The translations under genes were made by a program, and so were the position numbers. The notes below the pieces were generated by a model. The model ran no database searches and had not been told where the DNA came from. It saw nothing but the letters and a program-made list of their open reading frames with translations. Below are positions 24,886 through 33,423 of a stretch of DNA of 64,000 nucleotides, one piece after another (position 1 is the stretch's first letter; every line of letters starts with the position of its first letter). The stretch covers positions 248,001-312,000 of the forward strand of contig NZ_BCYT01000002.1 in assembly GCF_001598335.1 (NCBI RefSeq), written 5' to 3'. Source of the stretch: Sphingobium abikonense NBRC 16140. GTDB taxonomy: Bacteria; Pseudomonadota; Alphaproteobacteria; Sphingomonadales; Sphingomonadaceae.

Positions 24886-25962
24886 TTATCTGGCTCCAGA
24901 GGCTAAGGTCTCGCGCCACTGGCGCAGAAAGCGCTGTTGTTTGAGGCGGTCGAGATTGACGAGAAGCTGAGGCCCCACGCGCACGGGGCGCGCCTGCGCG
25001 GCAGGAAGCCGGCGCGCGCGGATGTCGGTGCGCACCGGCCAGAGGCTGTGCCGGGCAAGCAGGGACTGGCCCTGACGCGACAGCAGGAAATCAAGAAACA
25101 GCTTGGCCCCGGCGGGATGCCGCGCCTCGCGCGCGATGAACGCGATGCGCGAGAGAATGATGGTATAATCCTGCGGGAAGACGACGCCGATCCGCGGGTC
25201 GCGCCGCGCCCGCTCCAACGCATAGGAACCGATCACATTGTAGGCGATGGCCAACCGGCCCTCGGCCACGCGGCGCAGCATCGGTTCGGTCGTGGTGGCG
25301 AGCACCGGCCGGGTGGCTGCCATCGCTTCGACAAGCGACTGGGTATCGCGCGTGATGGCGTAATCCTGTGTCAGGTACAGATAGCCGGTGTTGGACCGCG
25401 CCGGATCAAAGGTCGCGACCTTGCCCATGAGCGCACGGCGATCCCGGCGCAGCATCGTTTCCAGCGCGGCATGGCTGCGCGGCGGATTGGGCACGGCTTT
25501 CTTGTTATAGACATAGGCGATGGGTTCAGCGGTGATGCCATATCCCATATTCTTCCACACCGCCGACGCGGGGAGCGCGGGCTTTTCGGGGCTTGCATAG
25601 GCCTGCGCAAAGCCATCGTTGATGAGCTTTACCTGCTGGTCCATCGCCGAGGACCAGACCAGGTCCGCCGATGCCTTGCGCGCCCGCGTTTCGGCGACGA
25701 AGCGCCGATACATCTCGTTGGAGCCAAGGTCGGTATAGCGGACGGTGACGCCGGGATAGCGCCGCTGGAACGCGACGATGACCGGCGCCATTTCCGACGT
25801 GTCGGCATTGGCGTAGACGATGACCTGCCGCTCGGCGCGCGCCGCCGCGATCAGCTGGTCATAGGAGCGCGGATAGCCCGTCGGCCGCTCCGCCACGGCG
25901 GTGGTGGCCGGCGCAACCAGACTTGCCAACAGCGCCATGATCCGAATAACCCGTTGCATCAT
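24886..25962 (-). CDS. Extracellular solute-binding protein (ABC-type, family 1) of the tctDE locus
   Basis: The 358-residue protein begins MMQRVIRIMALLASLVAPAT, a signal peptide, and has the type-2 periplasmic binding fold of iron/carboxylate binders (RQVIVYANADTSEMAPVIVA, YPGVTVRYTDLGSNEMYRRF, ADLVWSSAMDQQ). No ABC permease or ATPase is nearby. Stand-alone homologues divergent from TctDE systems occur in other proteobacteria. It may capture the acid in the periplasm or present it to the TctE sensor; both are inferences. It leads the operon with porin and CitMHS carrier. Confidence 0.85.
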   Translation of the reverse strand: MMQRVIRIMALLASLVAPATTAVAERPTGYPRSYDQLIAAARAERQVIVYANADTSEMAPVIVAFQRRYPGVTVRYTDLGSNEMYRRFVAETRARKASADLVWSSAMDQQVKLINDGFAQAYASPEKPALPASAVWKNMGYGITAEPIAYVYNKKAVPNPPRSHAALETMLRRDRRALMGKVATFDPARSNTGYLYLTQDYAITRDTQSLVEAMAATRPVLATTTEPMLRRVAEGRLAIAYNVIGSYALERARRDPRIGVVFPQDYTIILSRIAFIAREARHPAGAKLFLDFLLSRQGQSLLARHSLWPVRTDIRARRLPAAQARPVRVGPQLLVNLDRLKQQRFLRQWRETLASGAR

Positions 25963-26057
25963 CCACTCCTTGCTTCGTCCGCTTCTGTCGCCGGATTAAG
26001 ATGCAGGGGTTCGTTACGAAGCCAAGCTGTCATCAACCTTTCATCAGCAGGTGCCCC

Positions 26058-26723
26058 ATTCGCATTTTGATGATCGAGGACGACGCTGCCCTGGCCCGCA
26101 GCATTTCGGCGTTGTTGCGCGCGAGCGGCCATGCCGTCGATCATGTCCCGACCGGGGAGGATGCGCTCGCCATCGTGGGCAGCGAACCCTATGCGCTGAT
26201 CATCCTGGATGTGGGCCTGCCGGGCATGGACGGATTTGCCGTGCTGGCCGATCTGCGCCGCCGCGGGGAAAGGGTGCCGGTCCTGATGCTGACGGCGCGG
26301 GACGCGCTGGATGACCGCGTGCGCGGGCTGGACCTGGGGGCGGACGATTATCTGCGCAAGCCGTTTGATCCCGAAGAACTGGAAGCGCGCGTGCGCGCGC
26401 TGGGGCGCCGTCGCGGCGGGGACCCGACGCCGCAGATCCGTGTCGGGTCGCTGACCATCAACCGGTCGACCGGCGCGGTCGCGGTGGGGGAACGGCCGAT
26501 CGACCTGCGCCGCCGGGAACTGGCGGTGCTCGAAGCGCTCGCCACGCGTGCAGGGCAGGTGGTGCCGCGCGAAATGCTGATCGGAGAAGTGTTCGGTTTT
26601 GACGAGCCGGTCGGCGGCAACGCGATCGAGGTGCATGTGACGCGCGTGCGCGGCAAGCTGGCGCCCGATGGACCGACGATCCGGACCGTGCGCGGCGTCG
26701 GCTATATGCTCGATGCGGGGTAA
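26058..26723 (+). CDS. tctD: OmpR-family response regulator TctD
   Basis: The receiver domain has IEDDAALARS, phospho-acceptor Asp in LIILDVGLPGMDG, LMLTARDA and the conserved Lys in YLRKPFDPEEL; the C-terminal winged helix runs from RRRELAVLEALATRAG to VRGVGYMLDAG. The start is uncertain. The family N-terminus (RILMIEDD) would need an ATT codon at 26058, which is preceded by GCAGG; conventional options are TTG 26067 or ATG 26070 (cutting into the first strand) or ATG 26001 (a 19-residue extension with no good ribosome site). tctE overlaps its end by 11 bases. It probably controls the divergent citrate uptake operon. Confidence 0.88.
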   Translation: MRILMIEDDAALARSISALLRASGHAVDHVPTGEDALAIVGSEPYALIILDVGLPGMDGFAVLADLRRRGERVPVLMLTARDALDDRVRGLDLGADDYLRKPFDPEELEARVRALGRRRGGDPTPQIRVGSLTINRSTGAVAVGERPIDLRRRELAVLEALATRAGQVVPREMLIGEVFGFDEPVGGNAIEVHVTRVRGKLAPDGPTIRTVRGVGYMLDAG

Positions 26724-28140
26724 AGGCGGCCCCAGAGCGCACGCGATCGCCCTGCGCACCCGTTTGCTGGCGGCGATGCTGGGGCCGTTGCTGGGCGCGG
26801 CGGCGATCATCGGGATAGGCGGAGCGACGCTGATTTCCGATGTCGTTCGCCGAACCAACGACCGCGTGCTGCGGGGCGCGCTGGGGGCGATCGCCGAAAC
26901 GGTTCAGGTGGAACGGGGCGAAGTGACGCTTGACCTGCCGCCGGCCGCTTTTGGCATGCTGGAAAATAGCGAGCGCGACAATGTTTATTACCGTATCGCG
27001 GTGGGGCCGGACCTGCTGAACGGCTATGCCGACCTGCCCGCGCCGGACCCGGCGACGCTGGCGATCGATCAGCCCCGCTTTCGCTTTGCGCGCTTTCGCG
27101 ATCAGGACATACGCATCGCGGAAGTCAAACGCATGCTGCCGCGCATCGAACGGCCGGTCATCGTGCAGGTCGCCGAAACGCTCGACAACCGCACCATGCT
27201 CATTCGCCGGCTCATCATTGCGCTGTTGATCGGCGAAGTGGTGCTCGTTGGCGTCGCCGTCCTGCTGCTCCGTCCGGCGCTGGGATGGAGCCTGCGCCCG
27301 CTGGCCCGGTTACGCCGCACCGTCGAGGCGCGCGATGCCAATTTGCGGCCTGATTTCTCGCCGCTTGACGCCGGGCCTCTGCCCAATGAACTGGAGCTGC
27401 TGGCTACCGCGTTCGACCATCTGCTGGCACAGCTGGACCGGGCGACCAGCGGCGTCCGGCGCTTCACCGCCGACGCCTCCCACCAGATGCGCACGCCCCT
27501 CGCCATTCTCAAGGTGCAGATCGAATTGGCACGCCGGGGTTCGGCAGGCGCGATTGATGAGATTGCAGAGGCGGTCCAACGGCTAGAGCGTCTGGTAACG
27601 CAATTGCTGGCGCTGGCGCGTGCCGAAGAGGGCGGCATCGCTCCGCCGTTCGAAGAGGTCGACCTTCAAGAAGTGAGCAAGGCCGTTATCAGCCGGCTCA
27701 TCAATCAGGCGATCCAGGCGCGAATTGAACTTCATTTCGAAGCGGTCGAAGGCGAACGTTTTTTGGTGCGGGCACATCGCACGCTGGTGTTCGAGATCAT
27801 CGCCAACCTGATCGACAACGGCGTGCGGTATAATCGGCCAGGCGGGAATGTAACGGTCCGGCTTGATCGTGACGACCATCACATTCTATTGTCGGTCCGC
27901 GATGATGGACCTGGTATCCCGCCTGCCTATCATAAATCGGTGTTCGAACGATTCTTTCGCGGGGACAGCGCCGACCATGCGGATGGTAGCGGCCTTGGCC
28001 TGGCGATTGTCCAATCCGCAGCGTCGCGTATGGGCGCCAGCATCTGGATCGAGACCCTCGACCCCGGGGTGGCAATCATAATCCGCTTTCCGCTTTTCCA
28101 ACAGGCGACGTCCGACGAGCGGGCGGCCACCGACGCCTGA
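26713..28140 (+). CDS. tctE: Sensor histidine kinase TctE
   Basis: The 475-residue membrane kinase has a first helix near residues 15-40, a periplasmic sensor region of about 115 residues, a second helix near 165-185 (LIIALLIGEVVLVGVAVLLL) and a HAMP-like linker. It then has the H-box FTADASHQMRTPLAIL with the phospho-His, the N-box NLIDNGVRYN, DDGPGI and GSGLGLAIV. The ATG at 26713 lies inside the end of tctD, indicating translational coupling. TctE homologues sense tricarboxylates such as citrate, consistent with the divergent citrate genes. Confidence 0.93.
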   Translation: MRGKGGPRAHAIALRTRLLAAMLGPLLGAAAIIGIGGATLISDVVRRTNDRVLRGALGAIAETVQVERGEVTLDLPPAAFGMLENSERDNVYYRIAVGPDLLNGYADLPAPDPATLAIDQPRFRFARFRDQDIRIAEVKRMLPRIERPVIVQVAETLDNRTMLIRRLIIALLIGEVVLVGVAVLLLRPALGWSLRPLARLRRTVEARDANLRPDFSPLDAGPLPNELELLATAFDHLLAQLDRATSGVRRFTADASHQMRTPLAILKVQIELARRGSAGAIDEIAEAVQRLERLVTQLLALARAEEGGIAPPFEEVDLQEVSKAVISRLINQAIQARIELHFEAVEGERFLVRAHRTLVFEIIANLIDNGVRYNRPGGNVTVRLDRDDHHILLSVRDDGPGIPPAYHKSVFERFFRGDSADHADGSGLGLAIVQSAASRMGASIWIETLDPGVAIIIRFPLFQQATSDERAATDA

Positions 28141-28206
28141 AAGTCAGGGAGGTGCGTCGAACACGGTTCGTCCCTCGCATCGTTCAGATAGAGGAAATGG
28201 GGAATT

Positions 28207-28249
28207 AAACAAAAAATCCGCCAAGCCGTCAGACCTGGCGGATTTTTCG
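28207..28249. terminator. Bidirectional Rho-independent terminator (tctE / tRNA-Val)
   Basis: ATCCGCCA (28216-28223) and TGGCGGAT (28236-28243) form an 8-bp stem that extends into A/T pairs, with TTTTT following on the plus strand and six Ts on the minus strand. It would end tctE from the left and the tRNA-Val transcript from the right. Confidence 0.85.
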
Positions 28250-28250
28250 A

Positions 28251-28325
28251 TGGTGGGCGTGGCAAGGATTGAACTTGCGACCCCTGCGATGTCAACACAG
28301 TGCTCTACCACTGAGCTACACGCCC
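28251..28325 (-). tRNA. tRNA-Val (anticodon GAC)
   Basis: On the minus strand the cloverleaf starts GGGCGTGTAGCTCAG, has the anticodon stem CTGTG/CGCAG around loop TTGACAT (anticodon GAC), the T arm with GTTCAATCC, and the closing CACGCCC. An A discriminator and an encoded CCA follow (28251-28253). It reads GTC/GTT valine codons. Confidence 0.95.
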
Positions 28326-28455
28326 GCCGTGGAGGGGGCCAATAGCCGGGGGCGTGCGCCCGCGCAAGCGGTTATTTCGCGCCCGGACACATTCTTCTGG
28401 ACAGGGAAGGGGGGGGGCATATGTTGCGATGCAAACAGGGGGACGCCACTTCATC

Positions 28456-29787
28456 ATGATGCCATCGCCATCTTCGCCGATCCAGACGGCGCCGCGTCTG
28501 CCATTCTATCGCCAGCTCTATGTTCAGGTTCTGGTCGCGATCGCACTGGGCGTGGCAATCGGCCATTTCTTTCCCGATGCCGGCGTCCAGCTCAAGCCGC
28601 TGGGCGAAGCCTTCATCAAGCTGGTGAAGATGATCATCGCGCCGGTCATCTTCCTGACCATCGTCACCGGCATCGCCGGCATGAAGGAACTGGGCGCGAT
28701 CGGCCGGGTGGCGGCAAAGGCATTTGGCTATTTCCTGACCTTTTCGACGCTGGCGCTGATCGTCGGACTGATTGTCGCCAATGTCGTGCAACCGGGCGCT
28801 GGACTCAACATCGATCCGGCCACGCTCGACGCCGGGAAGGTCGCCGACTATGCGCATCAGGCGCATGAGCGCACGCTGACCGGCTTCCTGATGAGCATCA
28901 TCCCGGCAACCATGGTGTCGGCCGTGGCGGACGGCAACATATTGCAAGTGCTGTTCGTCGCCATCCTGTTCGGCATTGCGCTCACCATGATCGGCGACAA
29001 GGCCGCGCCGCTGATGGCGGTGCTGGAATCGGCGAGCCATGCCGTGTTCAAGCTGGTGGGCTTCCTGATGAAGGCCGCGCCGATCGGGGCGTTCGGGGCA
29101 ATGGCCTTCACCATCGGCGAATATGGCGTGGGCACGCTCGCCAATCTCGCGGGGCTGGTCGCGACATTCTATCTGACGTCCCTGCTGTTCGTGCTGGTGG
29201 TGCTTGGGGCGGTGTGCTGGGCGGTGGGGTTCAATATCCTGCACCTTATCCGCTATCTGAAGGCGGAACTGCTGCTGGTGCTCGGCACATCCTCGTCCGA
29301 AGCGGCGCTGCCCAGCCTGATCGAGAAGATGGAGCGGGCGGGATGTCGCAAGTCAGTCGTCGGACTGGTGGTGCCAACCGGCTACAGCTTCAACCTGGAT
29401 GGCACCAATATCTACATGACGCTGGCCGCCCTGTTCATCGCCCAGGCCTGCAATGTGCATATCAGCCTGGAGGAGCAGATATTGCTGCTGCTGGTCGCGA
29501 TGATTTCGTCCAAGGGCGCGGCCGGGGTGACGGGTGCGGGCTTCATCACGCTCGCTGCGACGCTGTCGATCGTGCCGTCCGTGCCGGTCGCGGGCATGAC
29601 CCTGATTCTGGGCGTCGACCGGTTCATGAGCGAGTGCCGCAGCCTCACCAATTTCGTGGGCAATGCGGTGGCGACGGTCGTGGTGTCGGTATGGGAAAAG
29701 GGGCTGGATCGCGAGCGCTTCGCCGCAGCGATGGCCGGCATCCCGCTCGACCCGACGCCCGACATGCAGGAAGTCGTGCCCGATTGA
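28456..29787 (+). CDS. dctA: C4-dicarboxylate transport protein DctA
   Basis: DctA imports succinate, fumarate and malate with Na+ or H+. The 443-residue protein has the DAACS hallmarks: [17 protein letters not shown] (serine-rich re-entrant loop), [20 protein letters not shown] (NxDGT) and [14 protein letters not shown] in the C-terminal core. The ATG at 28456 is followed by a second ATG at 28459 and preceded by GGGGGAC; upstream in-frame codons are possible but unlikely. It follows tRNA-Val, which lies on the other strand, and is convergent with cpdR. Confidence 0.95.
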   Translation: MMPSPSSPIQTAPRLPFYRQLYVQVLVAIALGVAIGHFFPDAGVQLKPLGEAFIKLVKMIIAPVIFLTIVTGIAGMKELGAIGRVAAKAFGYFLTFSTLALIVGLIVANVVQPGAGLNIDPATLDAGKVADYAHQAHERTLTGFLMSIIPATMVSAVADGNILQVLFVAILFGIALTMIGDKAAPLMAVLESASHAVFKLVGFLMKAAPIGAFGAMAFTIGEYGVGTLANLAGLVATFYLTSLLFVLVVLGAVCWAVGFNILHLIRYLKAELLLVLGTSSSEAALPSLIEKMERAGCRKSVVGLVVPTGYSFNLDGTNIYMTLAALFIAQACNVHISLEEQILLLLVAMISSKGAAGVTGAGFITLAATLSIVPSVPVAGMTLILGVDRFMSECRSLTNFVGNAVATVVVSVWEKGLDRERFAAAMAGIPLDPTPDMQEVVPD

Positions 29788-29793
29788 TGCGGG

Positions 29794-30171
29794 TCAGCTC
29801 AGGCCCGAAAGGCTTTCGCTGCCGAACATGCGCTCAACCTCCAGCACCAGATCGCGCAGGTGGAACGGCTTGGACAGCACCTTGGCCTGGGGCACCGCCT
29901 TGCCGGCCTTGAGGGTGACGGCGGCAAAGCCGGTGATGAACATGATGCGCATGTCCGGCGCGACCTGCGCTGCATGCTGTGCCAGTTCGATGCCGTCCAT
30001 TTCGGGCATGACGATATCCGTCAGCAGCAGATCGAACCGGTCGGAATCGATATAGGGCACGGCTTGCGTGCCGGTCGCCACGGCGATGACCTCATATCCC
30101 GATCGTTCCAGAGCACGGGCAAGATAGACGCGCATGCTCTCATCATCTTCGGCCAGTAGAATGCGAATCAT
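29794..30171 (-). CDS. cpdR: Single-domain response regulator CpdR
   Basis: The 125-residue protein is one receiver domain with no output domain: MIRILLAEDDESMRVYLARA, the acceptor Asp in LLLTDIVMPEMDGIELAQ, MFITGFAAVTL and the invariant Lys in VLSKPFHLRDLVLEVE. In Caulobacter, unphosphorylated CpdR primes ClpXP for substrates such as PdeA; phosphorylation by the CckA-ChpT relay inactivates it. Length, the FITGFAA and KPFHLRDL segments and the divergent N-formylglutamate amidohydrolase neighbour support orthology. I took the ATG at 30171. Confidence 0.92.
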   Translation of the reverse strand: MIRILLAEDDESMRVYLARALERSGYEVIAVATGTQAVPYIDSDRFDLLLTDIVMPEMDGIELAQHAAQVAPDMRIMFITGFAAVTLKAGKAVPQAKVLSKPFHLRDLVLEVERMFGSESLSGLS

Positions 30172-30312
30172 TGCCCCCAACTTCGGTCCGTCCGGCGCAG
30201 CGCCGGCGTGCACGCCCCCGACAGGGTGGCGCGAAGCCCGCTTATATGCGACAAGGTGTAAATATTATCCAGCCGGGTAACCAATTTCGCGGATCGGATG
30301 AAAGGAGCCGCC

Positions 30313-31206
30313 TTGAACGAAGACGTGCTGCCAGTTCCGTCCGTGCGTAACACCGCCTTCGACCGTTTCGGTCCGGACCTGCCAGACCGTCCCGTCATTC
30401 TTTCCGTTCCCCATGCGGGCCGCGATTATCCCGATTCCCTGATGGCCACCGCCCGCGTGCGCCCCGCCATGCTGCGGCGATTGGAAGACCGCTGGGTGGA
30501 TTTGCTCGCCCGCCCGCTGATCGCGCGGGGCTTTACCGTGCTGGTGGCCCGCGCACCGCGTGCGTTGATCGATCTCAACCGGCATGAGCGGGAGGTCGAC
30601 CCGGCGATGATCGCCGACCCGCCGCACGATGCCGCCTGGCACAGCAGCGCGAAATTGCGCGGCGGCCTGGGCCTGTTTCCTCGGCGGATGCCTGGCGCCA
30701 GCGACCTGTGGCTGCGCCCCATGCCGTGGGCGGAGGCGCGGCGGCGGATCGAGACTGCCCATCGGCCCTATCATGCGGCGCTTGCGCATTTGATGACGGC
30801 GACCCGGGATGCGCATGGCCATGCCATCCTGATCGACCTTCATTCCATGCCGCCGCTGCCGCCGCCGGGCGCAGGGCAGACGCCGCCGGGCATCGTGCTG
30901 GGGGACCGTTTCGGCCGCAGCGCGTCGAGCCAGCTGATCGCGCTCGCCGCCGACATCGCGCATAGTCATGGGGTAGGGGTGGCGCAAAATTCCCCCTATG
31001 CCGGCGACTATCTGCTGGAACGGCATGGACGACCCGGCCGGGGGCTGCATGCCTTGCAGGTGGAAATCGATCGGCAACTCTATCTCGATGGCGCGCTGGA
31101 CGAGCCGGGTCCCGGCGTGGCGCGGATGCAGGCGCTGATCACGGACGTGGCCGAGGCGCTGGCGGTGGAGCTGCCGCGCGCGGGCTATGCAATGGCGGCG
31201 GAATAG
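30313..31206 (+). CDS. N-formylglutamate amidohydrolase family protein
   Basis: The family hydrolyses N-formylglutamate and related N-acyl amino acids. The 297-residue protein has VILSVPHAGRDYPDS (metal-binding His), APRALIDLNRHEREVDP, ILIDLHSMPP and NSPYAGDYL, typical of HutG-type amidohydrolases. The TTG at 30313 is preferred because AAAGGAG lies 5 bases upstream; the in-frame ATG at 30298 precedes that site. No hut genes are nearby, so it is probably not for histidine degradation. Its last 68 bases overlap the convergent acyltransferase gene. Confidence 0.87.
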   Translation: MNEDVLPVPSVRNTAFDRFGPDLPDRPVILSVPHAGRDYPDSLMATARVRPAMLRRLEDRWVDLLARPLIARGFTVLVARAPRALIDLNRHEREVDPAMIADPPHDAAWHSSAKLRGGLGLFPRRMPGASDLWLRPMPWAEARRRIETAHRPYHAALAHLMTATRDAHGHAILIDLHSMPPLPPPGAGQTPPGIVLGDRFGRSASSQLIALAADIAHSHGVGVAQNSPYAGDYLLERHGRPGRGLHALQVEIDRQLYLDGALDEPGPGVARMQALITDVAEALAVELPRAGYAMAAE

Positions 31207-33085
31207 CGCCGTCGCGGATCACGCGCAGCGCGCCGGCGACGCTCAAATGATGCGAATCGAAATAGAGCGGCTTGCCGTCCGCCTCTATCGCGCAGGGGCC
31301 TGACGCGCATAGCGCCGCCAGCGGACTGATCAATGATACGTCGCGCCCCCGCCAGCGATCGAACAGGGCGCGCAGATGCGGCGTGCGCGCTTCCACCCAG
31401 GCGCGACTGACTCCGCGCGCCTCGTTCAGCTGCCCGGCGCGCGCGAGATGGGCAAGGTGGCGGGGAACGTCGAAAGGCTGGGGCGGGACCGGGCCGATCA
31501 GCACGACCTGCCGCCCTTCGCGCCGGATCGCGGCGATGGTCCGGTCGAGCTTGGCGACGAAGCCCGGTGCGTCGAAATCGCCATTGGCCCAGAAGGCGAT
31601 CAGATAGACGCGGCGGATTGCCGGATCGGCGCGCAATGCGGCAAAGGCGGTGCGGTTGGCGGCGGCGCAGCGCGGGTCCCTGCCGTCATAGCCCAGGACC
31701 GGCGCGCAGCTGGAGGTGGTGCGCTGGATCAGGGCGCGGCCCTGTGCCTTCGCCTTCAATGACAGAGCGTAGGCCAGTTCCACGCCATGGCTGTCGCCCC
31801 AGAGCATCGCGTCGGGAGCCACCTGTGCGCCCAAGATGCAGGGACGCGCGCCACGCATATAGCTGTCATGGCATTGTTTGCGCGTCGGGCTGAAATCATT
31901 TCGTCCAGCGATTTGCGCCAGCACCGGCGCGGAGAAGCGGGACGGCCATCCGCCCATCGCCATCAGTCCGCCCGATGCCAAGCACAGCAGGAGCATGGCG
32001 GCGGCGGTGAAGCGGAATATCCCCTTGTCGGACACGCGCGATCGATCGCGAAACGGCCGCTCGACATGGCGCCAGGATAGATAGGCGAGGGCAATGGCGG
32101 CAGCGATTACGCCCAAGCGCGGTGCTCCCGCCAGCGGCGCGTCGGTCGCATATTCGGCAAAGACGATCAGCGGCCAGTGCCAGAGATAAAGCGAGTAGGA
32201 GAGAAGGCCGATGCCGACGAGGAGCGGTCGGCCGAGAAGCCGTCCGACGCTGGTGCCGGGCGCGGCATGGAGTAGGGCCGCGGCTCCGAGCACGGGCGGC
32301 AGGGCGGCAAGGCCGGGAAAGACGGTGGTGCGATCATAGAGGGCGACCGGCAGGGCGATCGCCAGCAGGCCGGCGCAGGCGAGCATTTCGGCCACCGCGC
32401 GGCGGCGAATCGTCGGAACCGCGCCGATCGCCAGCAACGCCCCGGCGAATAATTCCCAGGCTCGGGTCGGCAGCAGATAGAAGGTGAAGCCGCTGGTATC
32501 CCGCTGCATCAGGATGGCGAGCGCCAGCGACAGGGCGGCAAGCGTCGCCAGTGCGGCGGTGCGCCAGCGCGGCGCATAGCGGGCAAGCAGCATCAGCAGC
32601 AGCGGAAAGCCGATATAATATTGCTCCTCCACCGCAAGCGACCAGGTGTGGAGCAGCGGCTTCACGTCCGCGCCGCCCGCGAAATAGCCGGTGTCGGTGA
32701 AGAACCACAGATTGGAGGCGAAGAGCGTCGCGGCCAGCGCCGATCGGGGCACCCCCTCCAGATCGCCGGGGAAATAGAGCCAGGCGGCGATGGTGAGGGT
32801 GGCGAGGATCATCAGCGCCAGCGCGGGGATGATCCGTCGGAAGCGGCGCTCATAGAAACGGATCAGCGAAAATTGATCACGATCAATGTCGCGGGCAAGG
32901 ATGCCGGTGATGAGATAGCCCGAAATGACGAAGAAGATGTCGACGCCGACATAGCCGCCGGAAAAGCCGGGCACATGGGCGTGGAACAGCAGGACGGGCA
33001 GGATGGCGAGCGCGCGCAGGCCGTCAATGTCGCGCCGGTAGCGCTGGGGATGGTCTGTCGCCGCCATGGGAACTGGTCCGTGCAT
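31139..33085 (-). CDS. OafA/YrhL-type acyltransferase with C-terminal SGNH domain
   Basis: The 648-residue protein begins with an acyltransferase-3 membrane domain (about 10-370): RDIDGLRALAILPVLLFHA, FSGGYVGVDIFFVISGYLIT, FYERRFRRIIP and HTWSLAVEEQYYIGFP. A periplasmic SGNH hydrolase-like domain follows, with the nucleophile motif LWGDSHGVEL and catalytic DSHHLS near the end. Such proteins O-acetylate lipopolysaccharide, capsule or peptidoglycan. The ATG at 33085 follows AAAGGGA; an ATG at 33067 is possible. The Pro/Ala-rich tail runs antisense into the neighbouring amidohydrolase gene. Confidence 0.9.
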   Translation of the reverse strand: MHGPVPMAATDHPQRYRRDIDGLRALAILPVLLFHAHVPGFSGGYVGVDIFFVISGYLITGILARDIDRDQFSLIRFYERRFRRIIPALALMILATLTIAAWLYFPGDLEGVPRSALAATLFASNLWFFTDTGYFAGGADVKPLLHTWSLAVEEQYYIGFPLLLMLLARYAPRWRTAALATLAALSLALAILMQRDTSGFTFYLLPTRAWELFAGALLAIGAVPTIRRRAVAEMLACAGLLAIALPVALYDRTTVFPGLAALPPVLGAAALLHAAPGTSVGRLLGRPLLVGIGLLSYSLYLWHWPLIVFAEYATDAPLAGAPRLGVIAAAIALAYLSWRHVERPFRDRSRVSDKGIFRFTAAAMLLLCLASGGLMAMGGWPSRFSAPVLAQIAGRNDFSPTRKQCHDSYMRGARPCILGAQVAPDAMLWGDSHGVELAYALSLKAKAQGRALIQRTTSSCAPVLGYDGRDPRCAAANRTAFAALRADPAIRRVYLIAFWANGDFDAPGFVAKLDRTIAAIRREGRQVVLIGPVPPQPFDVPRHLAHLARAGQLNEARGVSRAWVEARTPHLRALFDRWRGRDVSLISPLAALCASGPCAIEADGKPLYFDSHHLSVAGALRVIRDGAIPPPLHSPRAAAPPPAPRPRP

Positions 33086-33141
33086 CGGCGTCCCTTTAGC
33101 CCAAAAGCCCTGCCAATTGCTTTCGGCCGGGGCGGTCATTG

Positions 33142-33269
33142 CATCCTTTGCAATCGGGCTTTCGCTCTTCGCAGTTGCGAAAGATCCGCCGACCGGTCAC
33201 AAGGACTGTGCCTTTCAGGCATCCTCTCCTAAAAACTTATCGGCTGATCTTCGGATCAGCCTTTTTTTT
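33142..33269 (+). ncRNA. Candidate small RNA ending in a cUUCGg terminator
   Basis: No ORF explains the strong plus-strand terminator at 33242-33269: stem GGCTGATC/GATCAGCC, a TTCG tetraloop closed by C-G, and eight Ts. Both neighbouring genes are on the minus strand, so a plus-strand transcript must start nearby. Upstream are a small hairpin TGCC/GGCA (33209-33221) and an unpaired stretch TCCTCTCCTAAAAACTTATC, whose CCTCTCC could pair with ribosome binding sites. The 5' end is a guess. Confidence 0.4.
33242..33269 (+). terminator. Strong intrinsic terminator with UUCG tetraloop
   Basis: The 8-bp stem 33242-33249 / 33254-33261 with TTCG loop is followed directly by TTTTTTTT. On the minus strand the same hairpin is followed by GATAAGTTTTT, so it could also act weakly behind fbp. 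Confidence 0.85.
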
Positions 33270-33299
33270 GTCATCGGGCTGGAGTAAGCGACTCCTGCT

Positions 33300-33416
33300 C
33301 ATGCCGCGTCACTAAAACAGTTTCTGGAGAGGAGCCGCCGGTAAGACCGGCAGGCGCGGCATGGCTGGGGGATCGAGCGCTTTTGATCCAGCGCTCTCCC
33401 CCATCATTTTTGAGCT
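33300..33416 (+). ncRNA. Candidate structured RNA with nested stems and terminator-like end
   Basis: CATGCCGCG (33300-33308) pairs with CGCGGCATG (33355-33363), enclosing GCCGG/CCGGC (33337-33351) and a purine-rich GGAGAGGAG (33326-33334). A second hairpin at 33366-33403 (GGGGGA...AGCGC / GCGCT...TCCCCC) ends in ATCATTTTT. No coding potential is seen. It could be a small RNA on the plus strand or, read the other way, the structured 3' untranslated region of fbp. Confidence 0.35.
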
Positions 33417-33423
33417 CACTCCT

